Below the pieces are notes generated by a model. That model did not search any database. It was given only the letters and a program-made list of their open reading frames with translations, and was not told the DNA's origin. The translations under genes were made by a program, and so were the position numbers. Below are positions 1-11,761 of a stretch of DNA of 64,000 nucleotides, piece by piece; within the stretch, counting starts at the first letter, position 1, and each line of letters opens with the position of its first letter. The stretch lies in contig CAIIXF020000011.1 of assembly GCA_903813345.2 (NCBI GenBank), positions 32,294,166-32,358,165 on the forward strand, written 5' to 3'. Source of the DNA: Owenia fusiformis. Lineage: Eukaryota > Annelida > Polychaeta > Sabellida > Oweniidae.

Positions 1-157
1 AGACATACACGTTTAGACGATGCTATTTTCAGTTCAGTGTAAGAGTAAATGCCCGGATATCGAGGCTTTTTCGTGTAAAGTTTTAACCAAGCATCTAAAA
101 TCGGGTTATATTGCGTGTAGAATTTATCGATATCAGGGCCGCTACATGCCAGTGTAA

Positions 158-881
158 AAAGGTTTGTACATTGTATGTACAGTGTATTGGTAAGGTCACA
201 GCACTTAAAGTTTTTTGGCCATTTCATTGTTACCCGTAGTGGATTAGCAACCCTAGTTCACTAAACCTGTGCAACTATAGGGTCATACTGCCACAGTTTG
301 TAATATTTTTCCCAGTCACACGCCTCTTAACCCATCCTTGGCGTGCATGTGAATTGTTCTTCAGCTTTGGAATGGCCTCTGAGATGGCTGTTTGGAGCTC
401 TTGAAAAGATTAAGGACCTACTCTCATCACACCCCGCACATTGGGGCGCCACCTTTTCACATCCTATTGAACACAACCCTGAACATTTCAATAGAGTTGA
501 TCTCATATACCCTTGGAGGGATTTGACTTCTTGTATTTAATGACTGGTCAGTTGCTGCATTACGTCAGGATTGTAACGGTGTGGCAGCATGGCCCTATAG
601 TCCTATGACAATCTTTAAATATTAACTTTCAACTGAACATTCAAATTCACAAAATATGCCGCCATTTTGAACAAATATGAGGCAAAATGATGAATTATGT
701 ATTTGCGTCAGTCATACTATGAACGCCTATAATATCAATAAATTAAGAGATGTTCCTTAGATATTTTTTTTGTATGTCAGAATTTTACTCTAGTTTTCAA
801 ATATGTGATCAGACGATAATACTGAAAATTAAAAAAGTTATTAAAGAAAAAGTGACCATTGAACAATTCTGTCCGGGCTAC
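158..881. mobile_element. Right part of a TA-flanked inverted-repeat element (copy 1)
   Basis: The right arm (about 595-881) ends in CTGTCCGGGCTAC followed by TA and is the reverse complement of 17066-17354. In this copy the left arm is not visible: sequence before 158 differs from copy 2, so the element's left end may lie outside the window. The short ORF around 343-540 has no recognisable domain and is kept in copy 2 only because the duplication is recent. Confidence 0.6.
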
Positions 882-1349
882 TATATATTTTGTAATTAAA
901 CACATTAACTGTCAATATTTTGTTAAAAAGTTGATAAACATTCAAAAAGTTGAAAGTAAATATCTAAGCACGTGTGCCAAAGGGAAAGGACCAAAAGTTG
1001 TAATGGAACTTAGCAAGAAAAAGCAAACTCTAAGTGCATACCAGTCAAGAAAAACAAACCCCATATATCCCAAAACCATGATCTAACGTGAAAAGAAACA
1101 ATGTCTAATACCCCCTTTCCACCACCATTCAAGAACCGATATCAAAATCCAAGACCAGAACACCAAGGGACATATCATTCATACTGAAGTCATTGCAATA
1201 CATGTAGAAGAAAAAAGTAGAAATTGATAGCCAATACTCATAACCTCAAAATTAGTTGTAGATGATGTGGGATAGATAAAATCCAGTCTCCAAGTCCATA
1301 GGCATTTCAAAGGGTCAATGTCCATTTACAAAAGCTGTAGCCATTATAC

Positions 1350-1382
1350 CATAAAACATATAACATAACATAACATAACATA
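1350..1382. repeat. AACAT pentanucleotide microsatellite
   Basis: Short run of 'ataacataacataaca' repeats. The matching site in the second duplicate (about 18655-18680) has fewer units. Confidence 0.75.
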
Positions 1383-1548
1383 TTGTTCTAATATAAAATG
1401 AGGAATGTGTGGTCTCACAATACTCCCAGTCAAAGAAAGGGTGTCCAAAATTGTTCATGATACACTATGTGGTCCTTTACACTCAATACAGTATTATATT
1501 CTGAATCAGCATTAAGTCTTGCAGCAAATATTCCCTATCAAGAATGTA

Positions 1549-2069
1549 CAGGGTGGTCAAAAAAAATGGAAACCCTATTACTATTTTCCTCATATCTTTG
1601 TCATTTTAAAAAATAACTCCCTGATATTTTACACTTCTGTACATTATTCAATTTGCTACCAGCCTACCTTATTTCATGACCCTCAGATTGATAGTCACAA
1701 TGTTACAGTACTTTAAAGAACATGCCCAGTGGCCACTATTGCCTTGTGGGGAAACCTGTACTCATCGTCTAAAATGTCCCTACCTGTGGGGATATGGCAG
1801 AGATAGAGTATATGAGAATGACCTCAGGACAATTGCGAACCTCAAAAGTGAGATCATCTGTTTCATTCAGGCCATACCTGCTGAGGAATGCATTTGGCTC
1901 ATTGACAATTGTGCTGTTTTGCCTACAGCGCGATAATGGTCAAATCTGAAGCATGTTATTCAAAGTGCTGTAAAATTGTGACTATCAGTCTGATGGTCAT
2001 GAAATATGGTAGGGTGGTAGGAAATTGAATGATGTACAAATGCAGGGTTTCCATTTTTTGACCACCCTG
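1549..2069. mobile_element. Tc1/mariner-type MITE with CAGGGTGG ends, in gene A intron 3
   Basis: A 521-bp non-coding element bounded by inverted termini (CAGGGTGGTCAAAAAAAATGG on the left, its reverse complement on the right) and flanked by TA on both sides. The empty site is seen in gene B near 12560, where no such element occurs. It sits only 8 nt inside the intron from the exon 3 donor on the minus strand. TA duplication and CAGGG termini suggest Tc1/mariner-like mobilisation. No transposase is encoded. Confidence 0.8.
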
Positions 2070-2078
2070 TATACATAC

Positions 2079-3008
2079 CTAGTCTCAGAGAATATGTCCC
2101 CAACTACAAATGGAGTGGTAATACCAAATACAGTGGCGCTGTGTCTGTCCGCCTTGATGCTTTTAATAGTTATCTCGGGATATGCACTAGGATTTAATGC
2201 CTTGAATCCCTCCGTGAATTGCGTAATTTCTAATGAGTAAAATAAATACATGTAAATACATGGCTTAGTTTGTCAAAAGAAAATATGATGATCATCAACA
2301 GAGGGTCATGAAACAATCATGATAATTATTGTAACATAATCATTGGAGTTGAAGATATTTGAAAGCTTAATGCAAATGCCTGGAAGCATTGTTTCAAAGG
2401 AAAATTGTTATTCAGGTCTGAGCTCCCACCTGCTCTTCCAAAAGCAGTTGGGGCCCCTGGAAATGCTAAGATACCATCCTTAGCAAAGGCTGCCCCAACT
2501 GCTGAGCAGTCAGGATTCACTTTGGTTGCACATTCAGGCACTTTGAATGCATCACTGAAATTACTCAAAAGAGCATTGACTTCCTCCTCAACTGAAAAAT
2601 AAGATGCAATTGATGAAGAGGCAATAAATATGTTGGATGTTGAGAATGTTGTATTTGTATTTGTCTGTACATTGTACCTCTAATGCTAAAAATATAAGAT
2701 ATAAAATACTTTTTTTAAAGTTGCCTTAGAATTTATACTCTTTCAATATTTTAATTCTTAAAGTTTCTGTATTTCATTTCTTAAAAGAAAGGCTAATATG
2801 CCTACAACATGTAGCCATGTTTGGCTAATATAATTGACTTTTAATGTGATTCTACATCCATTTCATTGTGGAACAAAGAATGATCCAAGTTCTTACCATC
2901 TTCAACATTGAGTTCACTGCTTTCATTGCTCTCATCACTGCTCTCATCATGGCTGCAGATGCAGACATCATTTAGAACCAGCAACAATATCACTGTGAGC
3001 AGTTTCAT
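2079..3008 (-). CDS. Secreted NTF2-like (SnoaL/DUF4440-like) protein, gene A, 3'-partial
   Basis: Exons on the minus strand: 3008-2897 (signal exon, starts MKLLTVILLLVLND), 2591-2430 and 2229-2079. The last exon (103 nt in B and C) is not in the window. All junctions have GT/AG and the same phases as gene B. Exon 1 encodes a signal peptide ending near CICS, then an acidic Ser/Glu-rich stretch. Exon 2 carries the conserved helix with two cysteines (PECAT..NPDCS) and the 'DGILAFPG...GRAG' strand typical of NTF2-like folds. Exon 3 carries 'ADRHSATVFG', a middle strand. The fold call is inference from motif pattern and secondary-structure rhythm, not from a search. Function unknown; small secreted binding or enzyme-like protein. 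Nearly identical to gene C, more distant from B. Confidence 0.7.
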
Positions 3009-3372
3009 CTTGTTTTCTGTTGATGGAAACTTAGTGCAGTTGAATGATTTACTTGATTCTCTGCTTATTACATATTGATAAATATTAAAAAGTAGAACCA
3101 ATTCTTTCTGATACATATTAAGAAAATATACAGCTGTACTTGTATACTCCAAAAAGCAGACTCCTCATTTATTAGTATGTATAGATAAGATGCATGCACC
3201 TCCTCTAAAATCATATATGTAGCATTGCCATCCTATTATGTTATATGTATATCATTTTGTTCCTCAGAATATTACATAAGATTGCAAAGTTTCAGAATCT
3301 TGGGGTATCCTTGAAAAAAGATACAATGTATCAAAGTATGTGGGTATGGAGTCATTTAAGGGTAATTTAAAG

Positions 3373-4757
3373 ATCTAATAGCAATGGTTTTGCAAAAATG
3401 AATCAATGTAGTATAAAACAAATGTATGTATAATGAAGAAATAAATATATAATGAAAAAAATAGATATGTGTTTGTAATATTGGTATAAACTTAAGATTA
3501 AAAAGTGTCACTATCTCTTTCATTTTTCAACAAATATAGGCTCACGTGACATGTGACGCGGGGCAGGCAATTTTGATCTATCGTAGACCATATCAGTATC
3601 AAATTGCTGATATTTCAACCTCGTCTTGCGAGGCCATTTTGATTTGAAACATCTTGAATTTGATGTCAAAATGAAGCTGGTCACGCCCACTTTCAGAGTT
3701 ATCAATGAATTATTTACTACGACTACTATATTCATTTAGGACGCGTGTAAAGTTAACAAATCAGAAAGACAATTGTTCCATATATGGCAGTTCATTAACA
3801 TATTCAGTGTTTACTACTGCTTTTTGCGTCATGACAACACGAGTAGTAACCAATCAAGATGCCCTATTTTATCACGTGAGTTCAGAGTGACACGCACGCG
3901 ACATGTTGTCTGAGGTGATCGCGATGTTGAACAATTTCTTCTCGGAATTTGTCCAGAGAAATCAGCGATTCTAAATTAAGGTAGGATCTGCCATTTTTTC
4001 CTGTACAAGTTATAACTTATCTCTATCGAATCCTAAAGTTTTGGAAGAAGATATGAAGCGTAGGTTTAAAAACGAAGCGATTAATTTGACGATCTGATTT
4101 TGCAATTTGCAATGGCCAATTTACTGCAAGTCCAGTGCATGTATTTGACAAGAGATAGTGCCAAGTCTTGTATCTAAATGCTTGTTAAGCCACTCAAAAA
4201 CAAGATCCATATTTTCTAAATTTGATAACTTTGCAGAAAACCTGTTTTCTGTTTTCCGTGTCTAGATTCAAACTGAGTATGATAATAGGATCGCTGGAAT
4301 CTTCAGTCAATGGCAACGGGTCTTCATTCCAGAACTCACATTTTTAGTTGATTCTCCGTCATAGTTCTTGTCTAAAGTCCCCATATCTGCTCTCTTACTG
4401 CCATACTTGCACACATTTCCCCTCCTTAAATTGTCTTCATTCAAATTACACCCTCTCGCCGATTTATATAGCCATTTCCCAGAACCCGGGAATCAGAATC
4501 GCTGATGTTTGCCATATTGAACATATTATATGTACTGTAATATCTGTACATTGCCTGCTACGCGTAATGGTCACGTGACTAGCGCGATACAGGAAAAATG
4601 GGGAATTTCGAAACAACAATTTTTGGGCACTTTTATTGCAAATTTCAGGTATTTATAAAGTGTTTGTGGTATAAAATATAATCAACAGACATAAATGAAC
4701 ATCCAAACTACATATTTCATTAAGTTTTGGAGCCTTTTTTGCTTTCAAATTAACATC
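3373..4757. mobile_element. Copy-1-specific 1385-bp insertion with 7-bp target duplication
   Basis: Flanked by direct repeats TTTAAAG (3366-3372 and 4758-4764). The equivalent position in the second duplicate (about 21095-21105) has a single TTTAAAG and no insert. The insert holds unusually CpG-containing sequence with CACGTG-type motifs and no recognisable coding domain. Its class is unknown; terminal inverted repeats are not obvious. It could be a non-autonomous transposon or a retro-inserted piece of a 5' gene region. Confidence 0.65.
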
Positions 4758-5337
4758 TTTAAAGGAAAAATTTAGTTTCCATATTGTACATTTCTAGCAG
4801 TTGTCATCATGACAGAGTTCAGTCCACATGTCTGATTCATACATTGGCTGATAGGGAGGCCAAGGACCATGATACTGCCTGTATCACTAAAAATGGGTTA
4901 TGGACAAAGTGAACAGACCACCGAATAGGGTCCAAAAATGCTTACAAAAATGCTTATTAATTACCCCGTATCTGGAACATGATTTATTGAAGAGATTGAG
5001 TGAAATACAGTGAATTGAGTTCAGTATTACTTATCATTATTCTCAAATATTGTAAGCTTCACAATCAATTAAGGTTACATTTTCAGAGTTTCCATATTGG
5101 ATTTCAATTTGTTATGGCATGCTCCTTTTAACATTTGCAACTTAAATGTTCATTCATGCTTATTTTGATACCAGTTGTCATTAAGTATTAATGATTTCCC
5201 TTACCTTTTAAATATAGAATTTGGTGTCTCCTACTTTAGTTGATGTTCACTTTTCTCTTTTGGGTCAGATAATGTCTACACTCTCATTACGTGTTTGCTC
5301 CTCCTAAAATTTTGATAATAACTTTGCATGCTTCAGC

Positions 5338-5950
5338 AAGAATCAATACTAAAATAACTTGTAATCTTCTTTCTGGTGTCTGCCATTCATGAAAATATCA
5401 ATTTGTACTGTGTAAAAATGGGAAATAGAGTGACAAGAATAGAATAAGCAAGGAATAAAGTGATCAAATATGTAGTTATTACTTTAATATATAATTGAAT
5501 AACAAAAACCAGGCAGTTCATTCACATTTCCAAAAGAAAGAGTTTGAAAAAGTTATTACCCCATCACAAATTCCTCATGGGTAATCCCGGACTTATTGAT
5601 TGTAGAATCAGTTAATATGACCTGATGTGAGAATGATCAAATTTTAAGAATAACTCAAAGCAATACTTAAAATACCTTGTAATCTTCTTTCTGGTGTCTG
5701 CCATTCATGAAAAGATCAATTTTGTACTGCATTATAATTGGAAATAGAGTGAAAAGAACAGAATTAGCAAGGAATAAAGTGAACAAATATGTAGCTATTA
5801 CTCGTATATATAAATGAATAACAAAAACCAGGCAGTTCATTCACATTTTCGAAAGAGAGAGTTTGAAATATGCATGACCCCATCACAGATTCCTCATAGG
5901 TAATCCCTGACTTATTGATTGTAGATTCAGTTAATATGACCTGATGTTGC
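5338..5950. repeat. Two-copy tandem duplication, period about 318 bp
   Basis: The segment beginning 'aataacttgtaatcttct' near 5353 recurs from about 5671 with small differences. The second duplicate (21790-22080) and the B locus (14645-14935) have only one unit, so this doubling is specific to copy 1. Confidence 0.8.
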
Positions 5951-6944
5951 AATAATGATCAGTTTTTAAATTTTCATGTTTATTTCAAAACCTGCAAACT
6001 TAATGTATATGAAACCATGGACTTCTAACTGCTGGACTGCAAACGTCACAATCCTGCAATACCGAGTATCTTATAGTCACATGATAAGTGATATTCTGGA
6101 AGTCCATAAGGAAACAGTAAAATAAGAAATATATCACAATTGCTTGTCAAACCAGTAAATCCAGATGGGGACGTGTCTTTGCATTGAATAAGGTGATGAG
6201 TTATTGTTACTTTGTATGGAATTTAACTGGAATTGAATTTAAGTTTGTAGAGATTCTTGTCTTCTGTCTATCATTCAGTGAGTCAACCTGTCCAACTATT
6301 CATCTATGACTCAGAAAAACCAAATATCCACCCAAAGGCAGGAATGCACATTGATATCAAGTTGACTCCTTTATATTGCACTAATGATTTTCAGATTTAG
6401 AGTAATCACGTTTTCAATCCAGGTATGTTGTTGTGTGAAATCATCCAAAAATGTTTTAAAATGCACTTTTCAAAAATTAGCCTTTCTGTCTTATTTCTGC
6501 CATTATTTGAGTCATTTCTGGATTGATTTTATGCATGTTATTATCAATAATATGTCATAATGTTGTCGAATATGAATAACTACACGCCTGTTAGGTAAAT
6601 TTTAAGAAAGACAGATTCTTATCTTACATTTTTGGATTGTTTGGCCTCAGAGCATGCCCTCACATAAAAATTCCTATTTTATTTTACATTTAACAAAGTT
6701 CATTTACCATTCATAAAAAAATTGGATTAATATTGTGTCAATGATACATCACACTGATATATTAGCATTTAATCATGCTGTATTTAAAACAAACTTATGA
6801 CTTATATTTTGATGTCATCACCAAAAGCGGTGACATATTGTTATGGTCTCCAATTTTTGTGATGGCAGTTGGTGCTCAGTGATTGATAGTTGGTGGTTGG
6901 TGTCTGTAACAAATTCTCACAACTTCCAATAACTTATGTATATA

Positions 6945-9900
6945 GTATGGGAGCAAAGGTCATTCCGTGTCCTTTTTAGAGGCGAGCTAAGCGACATATA
7001 TTTTCATGAGCTATACGTGATACTTACCAAGAAAAATGATGTTGGCAATTCTGAATCCGCGACGGCGTTGCTATGGTAACCAAGTAAATATGCCACGCCC
7101 ACTTTTAGGGGCTCTTTTCAGTGTATGGCCCCTATCTCTGTCATTTTTTGTTCAGATTTAGATGGCATTCACACCAAATGGAAGCTAATGGGTAATGCAA
7201 TCAGGAAATATTAAGTTGGCAATTCTGAATCCGATATGGCGTTGCTATGGTAACAAAGTAAATATGCTACGCCCACTTTTCGGAGCTATTTTCAGTGTTT
7301 GGCCCCTTACTTAGTCATTATTGCTCAGATTAAGATGAAATGTGCACCAAATGAAAGGTAATAGATAGATCAATCAAACGGTTTTTAATATATGCAAATA
7401 TGGTGATTTGCATATCAATTATGACGTCATAACTGTTTGTTCTTGCATATTTTATTTTAATCATAATGTATAGATCTGGTAAATTATTGTCTTTAAAATG
7501 GTCCGTATAATGTTTTTAACTAGTCTTGTTTATTTCTTTTTGTTGAGTTTATTAGTTTATTCCATTCACACATGTATGATCATAAAAGTTGAATAAATAT
7601 AATGAAAGTTTCCTATTTACACTGTTACTTTGGTGACAGCATGTAACAAAACTACCTGCTGTAAACAGAGAGTTCTTTAGGAAATGTTACATTTTGACCA
7701 GTTGACTGAGATGTATTATTTTTAAAATTTGATGACAGAAAATAATCTAATAACCATAGTTATTAAATTTGGATTGTGTTATATTATGATGTCATAATGG
7801 CAATTTTCAATCAGGGGCGCAGCCAGCTTTCAGTCAGAAGGCAGCCTGCGATCGTGGCACAGGCAACCCAAAAGTATTTATAAGATAGGTTTTGAATTTT
7901 ACAAAAATTGATCCAACTTCCTTCAAAATTTAGCAAAAAGCTTCAAGTCGAAAGCTTTCTTTTATCTAATGGTTCTATTTTTATCGGATATGAGGGGAGA
8001 GGTGAACCCAGCGCACCCCATCCCCCACCCCCCTAAGCACTGCCTATGTTAATCCAACTAGATGTTGCTATGGTAACCATTAGGTGAATATGCTAGGTAA
8101 ATCAGACAATACATGAATAATGTAGATTGGCTGACTGACATACTAAGTACATGTTAAGGAATCATAGCTGATTTTTGTGATTATTTTCTTGAAATAAGGT
8201 AAAATTGCTCAAAATGATTCCTCTGTAACAGACATTGGTACTAACTATCCCATTAATCGCCCAAAACACTTGACAAACATTTTACAAAACACAAATTGTA
8301 ATAATAAATTTCAGAAATCCCCAGGAATTAATTGACAATTTTGCAAAGATTAATTTTCGCTTTTTTATCAAGCACGCAACTAAATCGCAGGCTAAAAATA
8401 CCAGGAGTACAGTACCTGTTATGGTATCATAGCTGCTTTTTGTGATTATCTCTTGAAATAAGGTAAAATTGCTCAAAATGAGTCCTTTGACATTCACCAT
8501 AAAATGCGGTCAAAGCTGAAAACTATGATTGTTTCCATTTCTTTACAGGTATGGAATATGGAAGCCCCTGATTTAAGATATGCTTTTGGTTTTGAAATCT
8601 GACATCCAACCATTCGGTTCAAAATTAGTACAGTTATGTCTACATGACCAAAAAGATGAAATAGTCTAAAGTATTGACCTATACCATAAAATGATATTAT
8701 TTTTTATGTAAATTGACGTTGAACATATTTTTTCGGATTTCAAAACCATTAGCAGCTATTAATGCCGCGATGGGTATGCCAGTCAGTCAATCTACATAAT
8801 CCATGCATTGTCTGATTCTTTAGCTTCAATTTGGTGAATATTTCATACACACTCAAGCTGTAATCATGACAAAGATAGAAACGAAACTTTGAAAAAGCCC
8901 TGAACAGTGGGGAAGGCATATTCACCTAGTTACCATAGCAACATCATATTGGATTAAGATAGGTATTGCCAGAGGGTGGGATGGGTGCTCCCCCATTAAC
9001 AAAAAATAGAACCATTAAATAGAAGAAGAGCTTTAAAATCATTTTGACCAGAAGCTTCTAGCTCAGTTTTGAAGGAAGGTGCATCAATTTTTGTAAAATT
9101 CAAAACAAATCTTTGCCATTATGACATCATAACACAACACAATCCAAATTAAATAATTTTCTATAGTTATAAGATTATTTTATTTTCTGTCATCATATTT
9201 TAAAAAGACTACATGTGTCAGTCAGCTAGTCAAATGTAAAATTTCCTAAAGAATTCTTTTTACATCAGATAGTTTTGCAATGTGCTGTAACCATAGCAAC
9301 AGCATAAATTGGACATTTTCATCACATTTTTAGATTCATTCAGATTTTATGACCATGCAAGTATGAATGAAATAAAATTATAAACTCAACTTAAAGAAAT
9401 AAACTAATTAATTTAGTAAAAAGCATTACTGACCATATAAAGACAACAATTTCACAGATTAATACATCATGATTAAGATAAAATATGCAAGAACAAACAT
9501 TTGTGACGTCATAATCAATATGCAAATCATCCTTTCTGCATAGTTTACCAACTGTATGATTGCTCTATTACCTTTGATTTGGTGCAAATTTCATCTAAAT
9601 CTGAGCGATAATGAAGAAGATAAGGGCCAAACACTGAAAAGAGCCCCTAAAAGTGGATGGGGCATATTTACTTTGTTACCATAGCAACGCCATTGTTGAT
9701 TCAGAATTGTCAACTTAATATCTCCTGATTGCATTATCTATTACTTTCAGTTTGGTCTGAATTTCATCAAAATCTGAGCAATAATGGTGGAGATGGGGGC
9801 CAAACACAAAAAGAGCCCCTAAAAACGAGCGTGGCATATTTACTTGGTTACCATAGCAACGGCATCGCAGATTCAGAATTGCCCATAATATTTCTTGATC

Positions 9901-11361
9901 ATACTTTATACGTGTAAAGAAATAGAATGTAAATCAATCTTAGTTTTCAGCTTTGACCTACTTTTATGGTGAATGTCAAAGGACAAGATACCAATTTGGA
10001 ATCATCTTGAGCAATTTTACCTTATTTCAAGAAAATAATCACGAAAATAGCTATGGTAGTCATACCATAACAGGTATATCAGTCTGTCAATTTACATTCC
10101 CCATGCATTGTCTGATTCTTTAGTTTCCATTTGATGAAAATTTCATATACAACAGAGCTACCATCATGACAACTGATGGAATCAAGACTTTGGAAAAGAC
10201 CTGAAAAGTGGGGATGGCATATTCACCTGAATACAATAGATAACATAGGCATAGCCAGGTGGTGTGATTGGGGCACCCCCCCCCCCCCATTAACTCATAA
10301 AGATCCAAGACGTCATTTCCATTGTTCTTTCGGCAGAAGAGCTTTAAAAATGCTTTTGACTTGAAACTTCTAGCTCAATTTTGAAGGAATGTTTGTAGAA
10401 TTCAAGTCAAATTAAACTTTTTTTGAGTTGATTATGCGGATATCGCACCCCCCCTGATTGAAAGCTGTTTGTGCCCCTGATTGATAATTTCCATTATGAC
10501 ATCATAATATAACACAATTCAAATTAGATCATTTTCTATCGTTATTAGGTTATTTTGCCAGCCATCAAATTTTAGATGGAATACATGTCAGTCAACTAGT
10601 CAAAATGTAACATTTCCCAAAGAATTGTTTTCACAGCAGATAGTTTTGCAACATACTGTTACCATAGCAACAGCTTGAATTGGATATTTTCATTACATTT
10701 TTTCAATTTTTTATGACCAGACATGTATGAATGAAATCAACTAATATACTCAACAAAAGAAATAAACTAATTAACTACTTTAAAAGCATTACTGACCATT
10801 TTAAAGACAATAATTTCCCAGATTTATACATCATGATTAAAATAAAATATGCAAGTACAAACGGTTATGACGTCATAATTAATATGCAAATCACCTTATT
10901 TGCATATTTTATAAACTGTTTGATTGCTCTTTCCATGACCTTTCATTTGGTACAAATGTCACCTAAATCTGGGCAATATTGACGAAGATAGGGACCAAAC
11001 ACTGAAAAGAGCCTCTAAAAGTGGGTGTGGGATATTTACTTTGTTACCATAGCAACGCCATATCGAATTCAGAAATGCCAACTTAATATTTCCTGATTGC
11101 GCTATCCATTATCTTCCATTTGGTGTGAATTTCATCTAAATCTGAGCAATAATGACAGAGATAGGGGCCATACACTGAAAAGACCCCCTAAAAGTAGGCG
11201 TGGCATATTTACTTGGTTACCATAGCAACGCCGTCGCGGATTCAGAATTGCCAACATCATTTTTCTTGATCAGTATCACTTCTTGTTCATGAAAACATAT
11301 GTCGCTTAGCTCGCCTCTAAAAAGGACACGGAACCTCTTATTTGGACTTTTGCTCCCACAC
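6945..11361. mobile_element. Large composite fold-back element (4.4 kb)
   Basis: Ends are inverted repeats (GTATGGGAGCAAAGGTC on the left, GTGTGGGAGCAAAAGTC read inward from the right), each flanked by TA. The interior is built from about 1.2-kb arms. Arm 1 (7040-8500) is inverted relative to arm 2 (8510-9960) and arm 3 (9980-11260), which are direct copies of each other. Each arm repeats a unit of about 155 bp containing 'gttgctatggtaac' and a 'gccacgcccacttttagg'-like block. No transposase ORF. It separates genes A and B. Confidence 0.8.
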
Positions 11362-11654
11362 TAATATTCAAAAACTAGAGGGTAACATTTTGAAAGTCAC
11401 CCTCTATATAATAATTTTATGTGAATAACCATGAAAACAGGAAAGTATTCACATTGAGATGTATTCAGATTTTACTGTATATATATTAACATTATATTAT
11501 TATCATCTATATAAACATGGGCTTTTAATTAGTTTGTGAATACATCATGACATTATATATTTTTTATTTTTCTACTGAATTTTACATTTTATATGAAACT
11601 TTGAGATTTGAAACTTGAAAGATACATTACAAAAATTCAGATTTGTATACCGAT

Positions 11655-11660
11655 TTTATT
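11655..11660 (-). promoter_or_regulatory. Poly(A) signal of gene B
   Basis: AATAAA on the minus strand about 100 nt after the gene B stop. The same sequence context recurs after gene C (16788-16793) and after the orphan exon (23189-23194). Confidence 0.6.
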
Positions 11661-11761
11661 CAAGAAACCAAAACAAACAAATCTATAAGTTAACTCTTCA
11701 ACTTGGTAGGATTCTCCTTTAGTCCTTTAGAAATATTCATGTTTGCATTCTTATTACTCAA

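Larger units (their letters stand above)
158..6660. repeat. Segmental duplication, copy 1 (carries gene A)
   Basis: This stretch aligns nearly base for base with 17459-22767, from the shared start 'taaaaaggtttgtacattg' to about 6655. It carries exons 1-3 of gene A and several kilobases of flanking sequence. Copy-specific differences include a 1385-bp insertion (3373-4757), an internal duplication of period about 318 bp (5338-5950, single in the other copies), and absence of a 433-bp element and a 37-bp hairpin that are present in copy 2. Sequence before 158 does not match copy 2. Confidence 0.9.

Noticed and set aside
343-540. Short ORF conserved at 17658-17900 as a possible gene
   Set aside because: Conservation is due only to the recent duplication, and it lies within an inverted-repeat element with frame differences between copies.
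2405-2602. Plus-strand ORF repeated at 20095-20292
   Set aside because: It is the antisense shadow of exon 2 of genes A and C.
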